Assembly (NCBI GenBank): GCA_048465415.1
Contig: DBFWLO010000009.1
Coordinates: 186,001-250,000, forward strand
Direction: 5' to 3'
DNA from: Scatosoma sp048465415
GTDB taxonomy: Bacteria; Bacillota; Clostridia; Christensenellales; Borkfalkiaceae
Length of the DNA: 64,000 nt
The notes beneath the pieces are model-generated. The model was not told where the DNA came from, made no database searches, and saw only the letters and a program-made list of their open reading frames with translations. Position 1 is the stretch's first letter; every line of letters begins with the position of its first letter. Positions 43,258 through 52,855 of the stretch are shown here, one piece after another. The position numbers were made by a program, and so were the translations under genes.

Positions 43258-44067
43258 TTACTCCTTGATTTGCGTCTTTCGATACTCCCGCCAAAGGCGT
43301 TCCGCCTCTTCCCGCTCCGCCTTTTCGCCCAAATACAGACAGTCGGAATAATACGCCTGATAAAAGAGCATCGCTTCCCCGTTCAGCGTGCGTTTTCCGC
43401 ACTCCCGCGCCAGCCGCAGGAACTCCGACTCCCGAGGCCGGTAAATGAGATCGACGGCGGCGCGGCAGTTTTCGATCGCCTTTTTTCCTACCGGCGAGAG
43501 ACCTTCGCTCTCGTGCATGCCCAAGCCCGTGCAGTTGACGAGCATGTCGCAAGACTGATTTTCCGGATCGCTCAGCGCCTCGACGCCGAGTTCTTCACAG
43601 ACGCGGGCGAGAAGTTCTTGGCGCCGTTGATAGACAAGCACCCGCGCGCCCCCCTTTTTCAGAGCCGCCGCACAGCTCCTGCCCGCGCCGCCCGCGCCGA
43701 GCACGACGGCCGTTTTCCCCGCCGCCTCGATCCCCGCTCCTTCGAGCATCTGCATAAATCCCGAGCCGTCGGTGTTATAGCCGCTCTTCGTCGCCGTCAC
43801 CACCGTATTGACCGCGCCGAAGAGCGCCGCGTCTCCCTTTACGGCATTCAAATAGGGCATGATCTCCCGTTTATAGGGAATTGTGATGTTGAAGCCGTCC
43901 GTTTCGGAAAGCAGCCGGAGCGCGGCCCGCCGAAAATCCTCCGCGCCGACGGACACGTTTTCATAGACGCAGTCCGCGCCTTTGCTTTGAAGAATAAATC
44001 GGTGGATACGCCCGCTGTGCGATTTGGAAACGTCGCGGCCGATCAACGCCAGGCAAAGTTTTTTCAT
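43258..44067 (-). CDS. aroE: shikimate dehydrogenase
   Basis: AroE reduces 3-dehydroshikimate. Substrate contacts SKSHSGRIH and the catalytic Lys in NITIPYKREIMPYLN, the Asn/Asp in YNTDGSGF, and the cofactor motif GAGGAGRS are present. ATG 44067 has GAGGA upstream; the longer frame to 44235 lies inside aroA. The 269-residue length is normal. Confidence 0.94.
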   Translation of the reverse strand: MKKLCLALIGRDVSKSHSGRIHRFILQSKGADCVYENVSVGAEDFRRAALRLLSETDGFNITIPYKREIMPYLNAVKGDAALFGAVNTVVTATKSGYNTDGSGFMQMLEGAGIEAAGKTAVVLGAGGAGRSCAAALKKGGARVLVYQRRQELLARVCEELGVEALSDPENQSCDMLVNCTGLGMHESEGLSPVGKKAIENCRAAVDLIYRPRESEFLRLARECGKRTLNGEAMLFYQAYYSDCLYLGEKAEREEAERLWREYRKTQIKE

Positions 44068-44086
44068 CTCGTCCTCCTCAGCCGCA

Positions 44087-45343
44087 TTACAGCGCGCCTG
44101 CGCCGAGTTCTTGGAAAAACCCCGGGAAAGAGATCGCGCAGCACTCCGGCCGTTCGATCCCGCCGCCCCGCTCGGAAGCGAGCAACCCCACCGCCGCCGC
44201 CATCGCGATACGGTGATCGCCGTAACTGTCCGCATTGCCGCCCGCCAATTTTTTGCGTCCGCGGATAATAAATCCGTCCTCCGTCTCGATACAAAGCCCG
44301 CCGAGCGCGCCGATCATCTCCGACGTGGAACGGATCCGGTCGCTCTCTTTGACGCGCAGTTCCCCCGCGCCCGAAATGCGGCTCTCGCCTTCCGCAAACG
44401 CGCATAAAAGCGCTATCAAAGGCAGTTCGTCGATCATGGGCGGAATGTCCTCGCGGGTGATCACGATCCCCTTCATCGGCGATTTCTCGACGAGAATATC
44501 CGCCGTCTCCTCGCCGCCGGCGATTTTTTTATTCAATAGAGTATATTTCACGCCCAGCCTGTCGAAAGCGGTGAGAATCCCCGTACGGGTGGGGTTGAGC
44601 CCGACGTTTTTGGATAACGTTTTTCCTTTGAGAGCGCCGAGCGCCATAAAATACGCCGCCGAGGAAATGTCGGCGGGCACGCGCACGTCCACCGCTTTCA
44701 AGCGGCTCCTCTTCACTTCCGTGCGGCCGCCTTCGACGCGTATCTCCGCGCCCATCGCGGCGAGCAATCGTTCGGTATGGTCGCGCGTTTTCTGCCGCTC
44801 GACGACGGCGGTGACGCCTTCGGCGGACAGCCCCGCGAGCAGGATCGCGCTCTTTACCTGCGCCGAAGCGACGCTCATCTCGATTTCCGCGCCGTACAAA
44901 GGCGCGGGAGAGACGTAAACGGGCGCGTGCCCCTCCGTGGTCCGGATATCGGCGCCGAGCAAAGAGAGCGGCGCGGCGACGCGCGCCATCGGCCGCGCCG
45001 AAAGAGAAGCGTCGCCCAGCAACTCGGCCTCGATATTTTTCCCCGCCGCAAATCCAATGAGAAGCCGCATCGTCGTACCGGAATTGCCGCAGTTGAGCCG
45101 TACCCCCGTCCGAAAATGCGGCGTGCCGCGCACGCACAGAGTCGTACCTTCGATATCGATCTCCGCGCCCAATGCGCGCATGCACCGGCAGGTGGATAAG
45201 CAATCCCCGCCCATCAGCGCGTTGGTGATCACCGCCTCGCCCTCCGCGCCCGCATTGAGCATGATCGCGCGGTGCGTGATCGACTTATCCCCGGGCAGGT
45301 CGAATTCCCCCTCGAAACTTTGCACAGGCTCAATCGTTTTCAT
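44087..45343 (-). CDS. aroA: EPSP synthase
   Basis: AroA joins shikimate 3-phosphate with PEP, the step blocked by glyphosate. GDKSITHRAIML, GNSGTTMRLLIGF and the C-terminal RVKESDRI and GDHRIAMA blocks are intact in 418 residues. It overlaps aroB by 14 bases. Confidence 0.96.
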   Translation of the reverse strand: MKTIEPVQSFEGEFDLPGDKSITHRAIMLNAGAEGEAVITNALMGGDCLSTCRCMRALGAEIDIEGTTLCVRGTPHFRTGVRLNCGNSGTTMRLLIGFAAGKNIEAELLGDASLSARPMARVAAPLSLLGADIRTTEGHAPVYVSPAPLYGAEIEMSVASAQVKSAILLAGLSAEGVTAVVERQKTRDHTERLLAAMGAEIRVEGGRTEVKRSRLKAVDVRVPADISSAAYFMALGALKGKTLSKNVGLNPTRTGILTAFDRLGVKYTLLNKKIAGGEETADILVEKSPMKGIVITREDIPPMIDELPLIALLCAFAEGESRISGAGELRVKESDRIRSTSEMIGALGGLCIETEDGFIIRGRKKLAGGNADSYGDHRIAMAAAVGLLASERGGGIERPECCAISFPGFFQELGAGAL

Positions 45344-46448
45344 GCCTTATCCCTTCCTTTGTAATTTGCCATTTTTTCGCGATTCGTCCAAGTTCCCTTT
45401 GGTACTTTTCAAAAGGCAGAGACAAGATCGTCCATTCCCCTTTCTTTTTTCCCACGGCCATGCAGATTTCCCCGTTTTCCGAGTTCTTTTTGTCAGACCT
45501 TGCCTTGACTGCCTCGCGTTCGATCCGCGAAAAATCGGGCGCGGACAAAGGCGGTACCGCCAATGCCCTTCGCACGATCCCTTCGAGCGCTTCGGCGTAC
45601 TCGGCTTCGCAGACGGCATATTCTTTCGCCAGTTCCGTCTCGAAAAGCATACCCCAGAGCACGCTCTCTCCGTGCGACATGCCCGACGCCAGCTCGATCG
45701 CGTGCCCCGTCGTGTGCCCGACGTTGAGGGATTTTCGTTCCCCCGTTTCTTTTTCGTCCGCCTCCACCACGCGGGCTTTGTGTTTCACGCAGGGCGCGAT
45801 CAGGGAGGAAAGGAAGGAAAGTTCGCCGAGCCTGTCCGCCTTTTCGAGCAGCAGCTCGAAAATCTCTCCGTTCAAAGCGGCATATTTGACGATCTCGCCG
45901 AGCCCGCATTTGATCTCGCGCGGGGAGAGCGTGTTTAAAAAGGAAGTGTCCGCGACGACTTCGAAGGGCTGATAAAACGCGCCGACGACGTTCTTGACGC
46001 CGCAAAGATCCACGGCCGTTTTCCCGCCCACGCCGCTGTCTGCCTGCGCGAGCAGCGTCGTAGGCACCTGGACGCAGGAAACGCCGCGCATATAAAGGGC
46101 GGCGGCGAGTCCGCCGATGTCCCCCACGACGCCGCCGCCGACGGCAAAGAGCCGGGAAGTCCGGTGCAGTCCCGCTTCCGTCATGCGGCCGAGGATACGG
46201 CCGAGATTTTCAAAGCTCTTGTTTTCCTCGCCCGCCGAAAGGACGAAAATCTCTTCTTCGCGGAAATAGCGTGCGAAAAACTCCTTGTAGAGTTCAAAGA
46301 CGTTGGAATCCGTGACGACGAAATTTTTTTGGCCTCGTACGAGAAGCGGCATGCGCCGCTGCGCCTCGCCTTCGCCGATATAAATATGCGCCTGCCCCGA
46401 AGAGGTCTGCAGATGAATTTCTTCTCTTTTACCGTTGCCAATATCCAT
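45330..46448 (-). CDS. aroB: 3-dehydroquinate synthase
   Basis: AroB cyclises DAHP to 3-dehydroquinate. NAD binding is shown by AVGGGVVGDIGGLAAALYMR; PTTLLAQADSGVGGKTAVD and the metal-binding His in LNVGHTTGHAIE and SHGESVLWG are present. I chose ATG 46448 with GGAGAG just upstream. The frame is open far upstream to 47318, but that part is an out-of-frame reading of aroC. Confidence 0.95.
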   Translation of the reverse strand: MDIGNGKREEIHLQTSSGQAHIYIGEGEAQRRMPLLVRGQKNFVVTDSNVFELYKEFFARYFREEEIFVLSAGEENKSFENLGRILGRMTEAGLHRTSRLFAVGGGVVGDIGGLAAALYMRGVSCVQVPTTLLAQADSGVGGKTAVDLCGVKNVVGAFYQPFEVVADTSFLNTLSPREIKCGLGEIVKYAALNGEIFELLLEKADRLGELSFLSSLIAPCVKHKARVVEADEKETGERKSLNVGHTTGHAIELASGMSHGESVLWGMLFETELAKEYAVCEAEYAEALEGIVRRALAVPPLSAPDFSRIEREAVKARSDKKNSENGEICMAVGKKKGEWTILSLPFEKYQRELGRIAKKWQITKEGIRHEND

Positions 46449-46465
46449 ATCTCTCCTTCCGCGCC

Positions 46466-47593
46466 TTACGGCAGACGCGCGTACCGCTCTTTCACCTCGT
46501 CCATCGTGTCCCCGCCCAGGCGCTCCGCCACCGCGTTCGCCAGCACCTCGGCGACGACGGCTTCCGCGATGATTTCCAGCGCAAAGATCGCGCATACGTC
46601 GCTCCGTTCGGAATCGGCGGTCGTCTCTTCGCGCGTCGGAAAGTCCACCGTTTTCAAGCCGCGCATCAAGGTAGGGATCGGTTTCATAGCGACGCGCAGG
46701 ACGATTTCCTCGCCGTTGGACATGCCCCCTTCGATGCCGCCCGCGCGGTTGGTGAGCCGCTGAAATTTCCCCTCCCGCCAGACGATCTCGTCGTGAACTT
46801 CCTTGCCGCTCTTTTTTCCGACCTCGAATCCCGCTCCGATCTCCACGCCTTTGACGGCCTGTATGCTCATGAGCGCGCCCGCGAGTCTCGCGTCGAGTTT
46901 CTCGGCGTACGTCATACAACTCCCGAACCCGCTTTTGAGTCCCCTCACTCTGATCTCCGCGACGCCGCCCGCCGTATCCCCGGCGCTTTTCAGCGCCGCC
47001 ACTTTCTCTTCCGCGTTCCGTTCCGCTTCTTCGCCGAGCATGCCGAGCGGCGTCTCTTTGGCGCGCCTGAGTTCCTCGAACGCGTATCTTCCTTCGTCTT
47101 TCACGCCGCAGACCTCTTTCACGTACCCGCCGATCTCCACGCCCAAAGCGGAGAGATAGCTTTTGAAAACGCCGCCGGCCGCGGCGCGGATCGCCGTCTC
47201 GCGGGCGGAAGCGCGTTCTAAAATATTGCGCGCGTCCTCCTGCCCGTATTTGAGCATACCCGAAAGATCCGCGTGCCCCGGCCGCACCCTCGTCACCGCC
47301 CGGGGCCTGACGTCGCACGCCCCGTCGGACATATACGCCCGCCAGTTTTCGTAATCTTTGTTATAGATACAAAGGGTGAGCGGACTGCCCAGCGTCTTCA
47401 AGTTCCTCACTCCGGTGAGGATCTCCGCGCGGTCGCTTTCTATTTTCTGCCTCGCGCCCCGCCCGAAACCGCTCTGTCGCAGCCGCAGGGCTTCGTTTAT
47501 CTTTTCAGGATCTATTTTCAAATGAGCGGGCAGCCCCTCGATGATCGCAAGCAAAGCCTTTCCGTGCGATTCTCCCGCCGTCGTCAGTTTCAT
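46466..47593 (-). CDS. aroC: chorismate synthase
   Basis: AroC makes chorismate with reduced FMN as cofactor. GESHGKALLAIIEG, RRQSGFGRG-type and RPGHADLSGMLKYGQEDAR blocks and the C-terminal GGMSNGEEIVLRVAMKPIPT are present in 375 residues. It is first in the aro operon. No DAHP synthase or prephenate genes are in the window, so the pathway is completed elsewhere. Confidence 0.96.
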   Translation of the reverse strand: MKLTTAGESHGKALLAIIEGLPAHLKIDPEKINEALRLRQSGFGRGARQKIESDRAEILTGVRNLKTLGSPLTLCIYNKDYENWRAYMSDGACDVRPRAVTRVRPGHADLSGMLKYGQEDARNILERASARETAIRAAAGGVFKSYLSALGVEIGGYVKEVCGVKDEGRYAFEELRRAKETPLGMLGEEAERNAEEKVAALKSAGDTAGGVAEIRVRGLKSGFGSCMTYAEKLDARLAGALMSIQAVKGVEIGAGFEVGKKSGKEVHDEIVWREGKFQRLTNRAGGIEGGMSNGEEIVLRVAMKPIPTLMRGLKTVDFPTREETTADSERSDVCAIFALEIIAEAVVAEVLANAVAERLGGDTMDEVKERYARLP

Positions 47594-47649
47594 AAATCTC
47601 CTCCTCCGCGTTTTTTCGGCCCCGTCTCCCGTCGTGCGTATACTCTTTC

Positions 47650-47678
47650 ATAATATCTATTTTACCGCAAAACGTCAA
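47650..47678 (-). promoter_or_regulatory. sigma-A promoter of the aro operon
   Basis: On the minus strand TTGACG (47673-47678) and TATTAT (47650-47655) are 17 bp apart. Confidence 0.82.
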
Positions 47679-47682
47679 AAAA

Positions 47683-47696
47683 GTAAAATCTTTTAC
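47683..47696 (-). promoter_or_regulatory. palindrome just upstream of the aro -35 box
   Basis: GTAAAAGATTTTAC (minus strand) is a perfect 14-bp dyad ending four bases from the -35 box; a further GGTAAAAT half site lies inside the spacer. It is a candidate regulator site, with no known match. Confidence 0.45.
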
Positions 47697-47718
47697 CTCG
47701 GTTATTTTTTAAAAGCTC

Positions 47719-47782
47719 AAAAAAAGCGGTTTCCGATCCCTGTTCTTCCCCGCTTAGGAAGATCAGACGACCGAAAACCGCG
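47719..47782 (-). terminator. terminator after clpC
   Basis: On the minus strand GCGGTTTTCGG and the GATC following it pair with GATCGGAAACCGC, enclosing an inner CTTCC/GGAAG hairpin, and seven U follow. Confidence 0.85.
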
Positions 47783-47827
47783 ATTTTCATGTCTTATGGC
47801 TTTGCCCGCATCTGCGGGCAGGCGCAG

Positions 47828-50449
47828 CTATCTCGATTCGAAGACAAATCCGCCGCCGGCGTAATCCACCTTCACCCGCTGTCCGTTGCGCACGTTCCCC
47901 AGGAGAATCTCCTCGGACAATTTGTCTTCTATGCGTCTTTGTACGGTGCGTTTCAAGGGCCGGGCGCCGTAACGACTGTCGTAGCCCTCTTTGACGAGCT
48001 GTTCCAAAGCGGCGTTCGTAACCGATAATAAAATACCGCGCTGTTCGAAAAGACGCTTGGAAAGGGCGTCGATGATCTTGCCGCCGATCTTCGCCGTATC
48101 CGACTCGGAAAGACGGTGAAAGACGATAATGTCGTCCATACGATTCAAAAATTCCGGCCGGAACCGTTCTTTGAGCGCCTTGACGATATTTTCCTTCATC
48201 TCCTCGTACTGTTTTTCGTCCGCGGCGGTTCGTTTCTCGGCGGAAAGCTCGCCTCCGAAGCCGTACGAGACCGTATGCTCCGCTTCGGCGGCGCCGACGT
48301 TGGAGGTGAGAATGACGACGGCGTTTTTAAAGCTCACCGTCCGGCCCTTGTTGTCCGTCAGCCGTCCGTCGTCGAGAATCTGCAACAAGAGATTGAATAC
48401 GTCCGAATGCGCCTTCTCGATCTCGTCGAAGAGAATGACGCAGTAGGGCTTGGTGCGTACCTTGTCGGTGAGCTGTCCCGTCTGCGCGTCGTCGTACCCC
48501 ACGTACCCCGGAGGCGCGCCGATGAGTTTGGAAACGGACTGTTTTTCCATATATTCGCTCATATCCAGCCGGATCATCTGTTCCTCGGAACCGAACATCG
48601 CCTCCGCGAGCGCTTTGCAAAGATCGGTTTTTCCCACGCCCGTAGGCCCGACGAAAATAAAGGAACCGATGGGACGAGAGGGGTCTTTTAGCCCCGCCCT
48701 CGCGCGGCGTATCGCTTTGGCGACGGCGGAAACGGCCTCGTTCTGTCCGACGATGCGGCGGTGCAGATCCTCTTCGAGCCGCATGAGCTTTTCTCCTTCC
48801 TCCTGCGTAATTTTAAGCAGGGGAATTTTCGTGCGCGCGCTGACGATCGCGGCTACCTGTTCCTTGCCGAGCGCGAAACTCCCGTCCGCGCGCCGCTCCA
48901 TGCACTGCGCGCGGCGGATCGTCTCTATGCGCGCTTCCAGCTTTTTTTTCTCGTTGAGCGCGTCCACCGCCTCCGAATATTCCCCGCGCGCCCGGTATAG
49001 CCGCTCCGCTTCGGACAGCGACTCCACTTCGGCGAGCAAAGATTTGATCTCGTCCCCGCCGTCTTCGGCGAGAATCCTCGCCCGCGCCGCCGCCTCGTCG
49101 ATGAGATCGATGGCCTTGTCGGGCAGAAACCGGTCGGTGATGTAACGCGAGGAGAGCCGCACCGCCGCTTCCACGGCCTCGTCGGTGATCTCGATGCCGT
49201 GATGTTCCTCGTATTTGGGCCGGAGTCCCTTTAAAATCCCGATCGTGTCCGCTTCGGACGGCTCGTCGACGTATACGGGCGTGAACCTGCGTTCGAGCGC
49301 GCTGTCCTTTTCGATATACTTCCTGTATTCCTCGATCGTCGTCGCGCCGATGACCTGCAAATCCCCCCGCGCCAGCATGGGTTTTAAAATATTCGCCGCG
49401 TCCATGGTATTGTCCGCCGAGCTCCCGGCGCCGACGATGGTATGAATCTCGTCGATGAAAAGAATGACGTCTCCGTCCTTCATCACCGCTTCCGTCAGGT
49501 CTTTGAGCCGCTCCTCGAAATCGCCGCGGTAACGCGCTCCGGCCAGCATGCCCGGAATATCCACCGAAAAGACCGTCTTGTTGAATAACTGCTCGGGCAC
49601 TTCGCCGTCCACGATCAGCTGGGACAGCCCCTCCGCGATCGCGCTCTTGCCCACGCCCGGTTCGCCGATCAAAACGGGATTGTTCTTCGTCCGCCGCGAG
49701 AGCACCTGAATGACCTTTTCGATCTCCTTTTTGCGTCCGATCACGGGATCGATCTTCCCCCTTTTCGCCCGTTCCGTCATATCGATCCCGTATTGTAAGA
49801 GCTTTTCCCGGGAATTGTCGCTCTTTTTCGCCGGCTGCTTTTTCTTCTCGGAAAACCCGTAATCCTTCATCTGCGTTTTTTCCCGCTTCGCCGCGCTTTC
49901 CGCGTCCGCTTTTTTGGACTCCGCCGCTTTCCCGCTTTCCCCGGTCTCCGAGGTCAGCAACTCGTCCTCTTCCCCGGCGTTCTCGTCGTCGAAATCGTCG
50001 TAACCGAGCTCCTTGCGGTGCTTCTGGGCGCGGAGAATCTGTTCCGTCTTTTCCTTCATCGCTTCGACGTCCGCCCCCAGCCGCTTCAAGATCTTCACGG
50101 CATAACAGGTATCGCTTTCAAGTACGGATAAGAGCAGATGCGCGGTGCCCGCCAACGTCCCCGTTTGTACGGCGAACTTGATGGCGCGGTCGAACATCTG
50201 CGTCGTACGCGCGGTAAATCCCGGCGTCGTGATTTTGGTATCGATGCAACGGAAAAAGACCTCGGCGTATTCGGCTTTGGTGATGCCCTCGCCGGCGAGG
50301 ATCCCGTAGGCGGAACACCTCGGCAGAGATAAAAAACCGTAGACGACGTGTTCGCTGCCTACGTATACGGCGCCGTGCTGCACCGTCACTTCGTTGGCGA
50401 TTTTCAAGGCCGCCCTTAAATTATCCGAGAATCTCGATAAATAGTCCAT
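47828..50449 (-). CDS. clpC: ATP-dependent Clp protease ATP-binding subunit ClpC
   Basis: ClpC unfolds proteins for ClpP. The 873-residue protein has the double Clp-N repeat (residues 1-145), an acidic/basic linker, AAA domain 1 (GEPGVGKSAIAEG, near residue 255), a middle domain, and AAA domain 2 (GPTGVGKTDLCKALAEAMFG). It is downstream of mcsA-mcsB, whose products mark and target substrates. The linker after the N-domain is longer and more charged than in Bacillus. Confidence 0.95.
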   Translation of the reverse strand: MDYLSRFSDNLRAALKIANEVTVQHGAVYVGSEHVVYGFLSLPRCSAYGILAGEGITKAEYAEVFFRCIDTKITTPGFTARTTQMFDRAIKFAVQTGTLAGTAHLLLSVLESDTCYAVKILKRLGADVEAMKEKTEQILRAQKHRKELGYDDFDDENAGEEDELLTSETGESGKAAESKKADAESAAKREKTQMKDYGFSEKKKQPAKKSDNSREKLLQYGIDMTERAKRGKIDPVIGRKKEIEKVIQVLSRRTKNNPVLIGEPGVGKSAIAEGLSQLIVDGEVPEQLFNKTVFSVDIPGMLAGARYRGDFEERLKDLTEAVMKDGDVILFIDEIHTIVGAGSSADNTMDAANILKPMLARGDLQVIGATTIEEYRKYIEKDSALERRFTPVYVDEPSEADTIGILKGLRPKYEEHHGIEITDEAVEAAVRLSSRYITDRFLPDKAIDLIDEAAARARILAEDGGDEIKSLLAEVESLSEAERLYRARGEYSEAVDALNEKKKLEARIETIRRAQCMERRADGSFALGKEQVAAIVSARTKIPLLKITQEEGEKLMRLEEDLHRRIVGQNEAVSAVAKAIRRARAGLKDPSRPIGSFIFVGPTGVGKTDLCKALAEAMFGSEEQMIRLDMSEYMEKQSVSKLIGAPPGYVGYDDAQTGQLTDKVRTKPYCVILFDEIEKAHSDVFNLLLQILDDGRLTDNKGRTVSFKNAVVILTSNVGAAEAEHTVSYGFGGELSAEKRTAADEKQYEEMKENIVKALKERFRPEFLNRMDDIIVFHRLSESDTAKIGGKIIDALSKRLFEQRGILLSVTNAALEQLVKEGYDSRYGARPLKRTVQRRIEDKLSEEILLGNVRNGQRVKVDYAGGGFVFESR

Positions 50450-50545
50450 CGTCCGCTCCTTTCCCGCTTTGCTTCGGCAAACGGCACGGGAAGTCCTTCC
50501 CGCGGTCTTTTTCTCTCCCCGCAGGCGCTTCTATACAATATAATA

Positions 50546-51628
50546 TTATATGCCGGGCGCCGTTCCTTTGCCTTCCTTTTCCCGTTCTCTTTCGTCTTTG
50601 CGCCTCACCAGTTCCCGCAGTACCTGATGCGCGATCTCCGCCCGCGCCAGATCGCATTCCCGCTCGTCCTTCGCGTCGGGACAGTTGACGATCTTGAAAG
50701 ACACCGGCCGCATATCCTCGATAAAGTCGTTTAAAGAGCCCATGTCCGCCGCCGAGAAAAACCCCAGCGCCACGCCCAGTTTTACCTTCACCATGCCCGA
50801 AACAAGCTCTTTCGCGGAAAGAACCGCGCAGTTGACGAGAGTGCCGTAGGCGCGCAGGCACATGTCCTTGTACCCGATTTCGTCCTCGTCGAGCATGCGC
50901 TCCCGCGCCCGCGCTTCAAGCTCCGCGAGACTCAACGTCACTTCGTTCATGTGCGAGAGAATATCCGTTTCGGAGATTCCCAGCGTCCGCTCGTTGCTGA
51001 TCTGATAGGAATACCCCTCCGCAGCCGTTCCCTCGCCGAACACTCCGCGCACCGTCAGTCCGTTGCTTTTGAGGGAGGGCAGCAGTTCTTCGAGCTTTTT
51101 GTATTTGGCGAGCCCGGGCAGAAACATCATCACCGACGCGCGCATGCCCGTACCCAAATTGCTCGGACACGCCGTCAGATAGCCGAGCTTCCCGTCGTAA
51201 GCGAAATTGACCGAACGCCCGATGCCGTCGTCGATACCGCTGATCCGCTCGTAGGCCTTATAGAGATTGCAGCCCTTCAAAATATACTGTTCGCGGAGAT
51301 GATCCTCCTCGTTCACCATCACCGACACTTCCTCGTCGGAGGAAATAAAGGCGGCGGAAATATTTTTACGGCGGATCAGATCGGGACTGATCAAATGCCG
51401 TTCCTGCAAAAAAGTCGCCTTTTCCGCGCTTAACTTGCCGATCTCGTACTCGGTGAAGGCGTCCAGCCGGTTGAGTTCGTACCCGACGACGCCGATGATC
51501 TCCTTCGCCTGTTTCTCGTCCAGTTTGTCCGGAAAGGGATAAGCGAGAAGATTTCTCGCCAGACGAATGCGGGTGGACGTAACCGTGGTCTCGATCACGT
51601 TGGGAGAGTCCCGTTCGTTTTCAGTCAT
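50546..51628 (-). CDS. mcsB: protein arginine kinase McsB
   Basis: McsB phosphorylates arginines, which are then recognised by ClpC. The phosphagen-kinase-like core is seen in TSTRIRLARNLLAYPFPDKL, EEDHLREQYIL, GRSVNFAYDGKLGYLTACPSN and the GTGMRASVM nucleotide loop. Its start overlaps mcsA by 8 bases. Confidence 0.94.
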   Translation of the reverse strand: MTENERDSPNVIETTVTSTRIRLARNLLAYPFPDKLDEKQAKEIIGVVGYELNRLDAFTEYEIGKLSAEKATFLQERHLISPDLIRRKNISAAFISSDEEVSVMVNEEDHLREQYILKGCNLYKAYERISGIDDGIGRSVNFAYDGKLGYLTACPSNLGTGMRASVMMFLPGLAKYKKLEELLPSLKSNGLTVRGVFGEGTAAEGYSYQISNERTLGISETDILSHMNEVTLSLAELEARARERMLDEDEIGYKDMCLRAYGTLVNCAVLSAKELVSGMVKVKLGVALGFFSAADMGSLNDFIEDMRPVSFKIVNCPDAKDERECDLARAEIAHQVLRELVRRKDEREREKEGKGTAPGI

Positions 51629-52094
51629 CGGATCCCTCCTTATATAAAATACGGTTTAAGCGGTTGAGTTCTTCCGAACAGATCTTCGCCGTATCGTAAT
51701 TTTTCGCCTTCATCAAAGCCTCGACGCGGTTTTTGAGAAAATTGCGCTGCCGGATCATCTCTTCACGCGCGCCGGAATTTTTCGGCCGCTTCCCGCGATG
51801 TCCTTCCCTGCCCTGTAAACGCACGACGACGGGCAGCACGGCGGCGGAAAGGGAAGAATAACACTGCGCGCAGCCCACGAGTCCGCGCGCGCGAAAATCC
51901 TCCTCGGAGGTGCCGCAGTAGGGACACATGGAGATTTGTCTGCTCTGCGCCTTCTTCTCCGGGGAATCCGCGTCGATAGAAATAAACAGACGGTGATAAC
52001 AGTCCAGACAATAATATTCCGTCTGCTTTTTCCCGTCTGTAATTCTTTCGTACGTCTTCGTCGCCTGATTCTTTTTGCAATGACAGCACAGCAT
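51621..52094 (-). CDS. mcsA: McsA, activator of McsB
   Basis: The 157-residue protein has three cysteine pairs or groups (CCHCKKN, YYCLDCY, CPYCGTS with CAQCYSS) that bind zinc, and a C-terminal UVR-type helical pair (KNRVEALMKAKNYDTAKICSEELNRLN). McsA activates McsB. ATG 52094 starts the zinc domain; the open frame upstream to 52262 belongs to the XRE gene's region. Confidence 0.9.
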   Translation of the reverse strand: MLCCHCKKNQATKTYERITDGKKQTEYYCLDCYHRLFISIDADSPEKKAQSRQISMCPYCGTSEEDFRARGLVGCAQCYSSLSAAVLPVVVRLQGREGHRGKRPKNSGAREEMIRQRNFLKNRVEALMKAKNYDTAKICSEELNRLNRILYKEGSDD

Positions 52095-52168
52095 TTTCTT
52101 ACCCTTTTCCCACGACTCTGCCTTCTGCTCTCTTTCGTTCGCCCGCGCCCTTCGGCGGTTGTCTCCGA

Positions 52169-52849
52169 TTATTTTTTTCTCTTCTCCTGTTCCTCGGTCT
52201 TTGCGGCCTTCTCCGCTCTTCCGTTTTTCCCCTTGAACGGCGTCCAGCGGAAGAAGCACCAAAGCACTTCGAGCGCCTGTAAAGGCACGCCTACTAAAAA
52301 TAACAACCAGAGCCGGCTGTAATCGGTATGTCCGAGCCGGGCCATGACGATGCGCGAGGTGACGTAAACGCAGGCCGCCACCGTCCAGATAAGAATGGAC
52401 ACGGCGGCGAAGTTGGTGATTTTATATTTCCACACGCAGGCGAGCACGACGATGACGACGGCGTTGATGGGCACGGCGTATAAAAAAGCCAGCCACCACT
52501 CCCTGCCGGGAAAAATGAGATTGAGAAAAACGAAAACCACGGTGGCGACCAGCCACACGATCCCGCTCGATAAGAGCATCACGAGCAGGTTCTGCCAGAT
52601 CGAATTCTTTTTGGGCGCCGAAACGGGTGCCTTTTCATGGACGAGATCGTTGACGGTGATGCCGTATAGCTCGGCCAGCTTCAAAAGAATGTATATGTCG
52701 GGTACCCCGTTCCCCGATTCCCACTTTGAAACGGACTTATCGGAGTAGTTTATCTTCTGTGCGAGCTCCGCCTGAGTCAGATTTGCCGTCTTTCTGTAAT
52801 ATATTAAATTTTTGGCAATCCGCTGATTGATCGTCTCCAAGTTTTCCAT
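52169..52849 (-). CDS. XRE regulator with C-terminal membrane helices
   Basis: An N-terminal XRE helix-turn-helix (LTQAELAQKINYSDKSVSKWESGNGVP) is followed by about five membrane helices, so this is a membrane-tethered regulator. It lies directly upstream of mcsA, where Bacillota usually have ctsR; no CtsR gene or CtsR site is visible. ATG 52849 falls 6 bases after the -10 box, so the mRNA should be leaderless. A basic C-terminus (GKNGRAEKAAKTEEQEKRKK) is cytoplasmic. Confidence 0.82.
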   Translation of the reverse strand: MENLETINQRIAKNLIYYRKTANLTQAELAQKINYSDKSVSKWESGNGVPDIYILLKLAELYGITVNDLVHEKAPVSAPKKNSIWQNLLVMLLSSGIVWLVATVVFVFLNLIFPGREWWLAFLYAVPINAVVIVVLACVWKYKITNFAAVSILIWTVAACVYVTSRIVMARLGHTDYSRLWLLFLVGVPLQALEVLWCFFRWTPFKGKNGRAEKAAKTEEQEKRKK

Positions 52850-52855
52850 ACCGCT

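Noticed and set aside
46449..47318. N-terminal extension of aroB to 662 codons
   Set aside because: It is an out-of-frame reading of aroC, very rich in Arg and Gly; ATG 46448 has a ribosome binding site and matches the family start.
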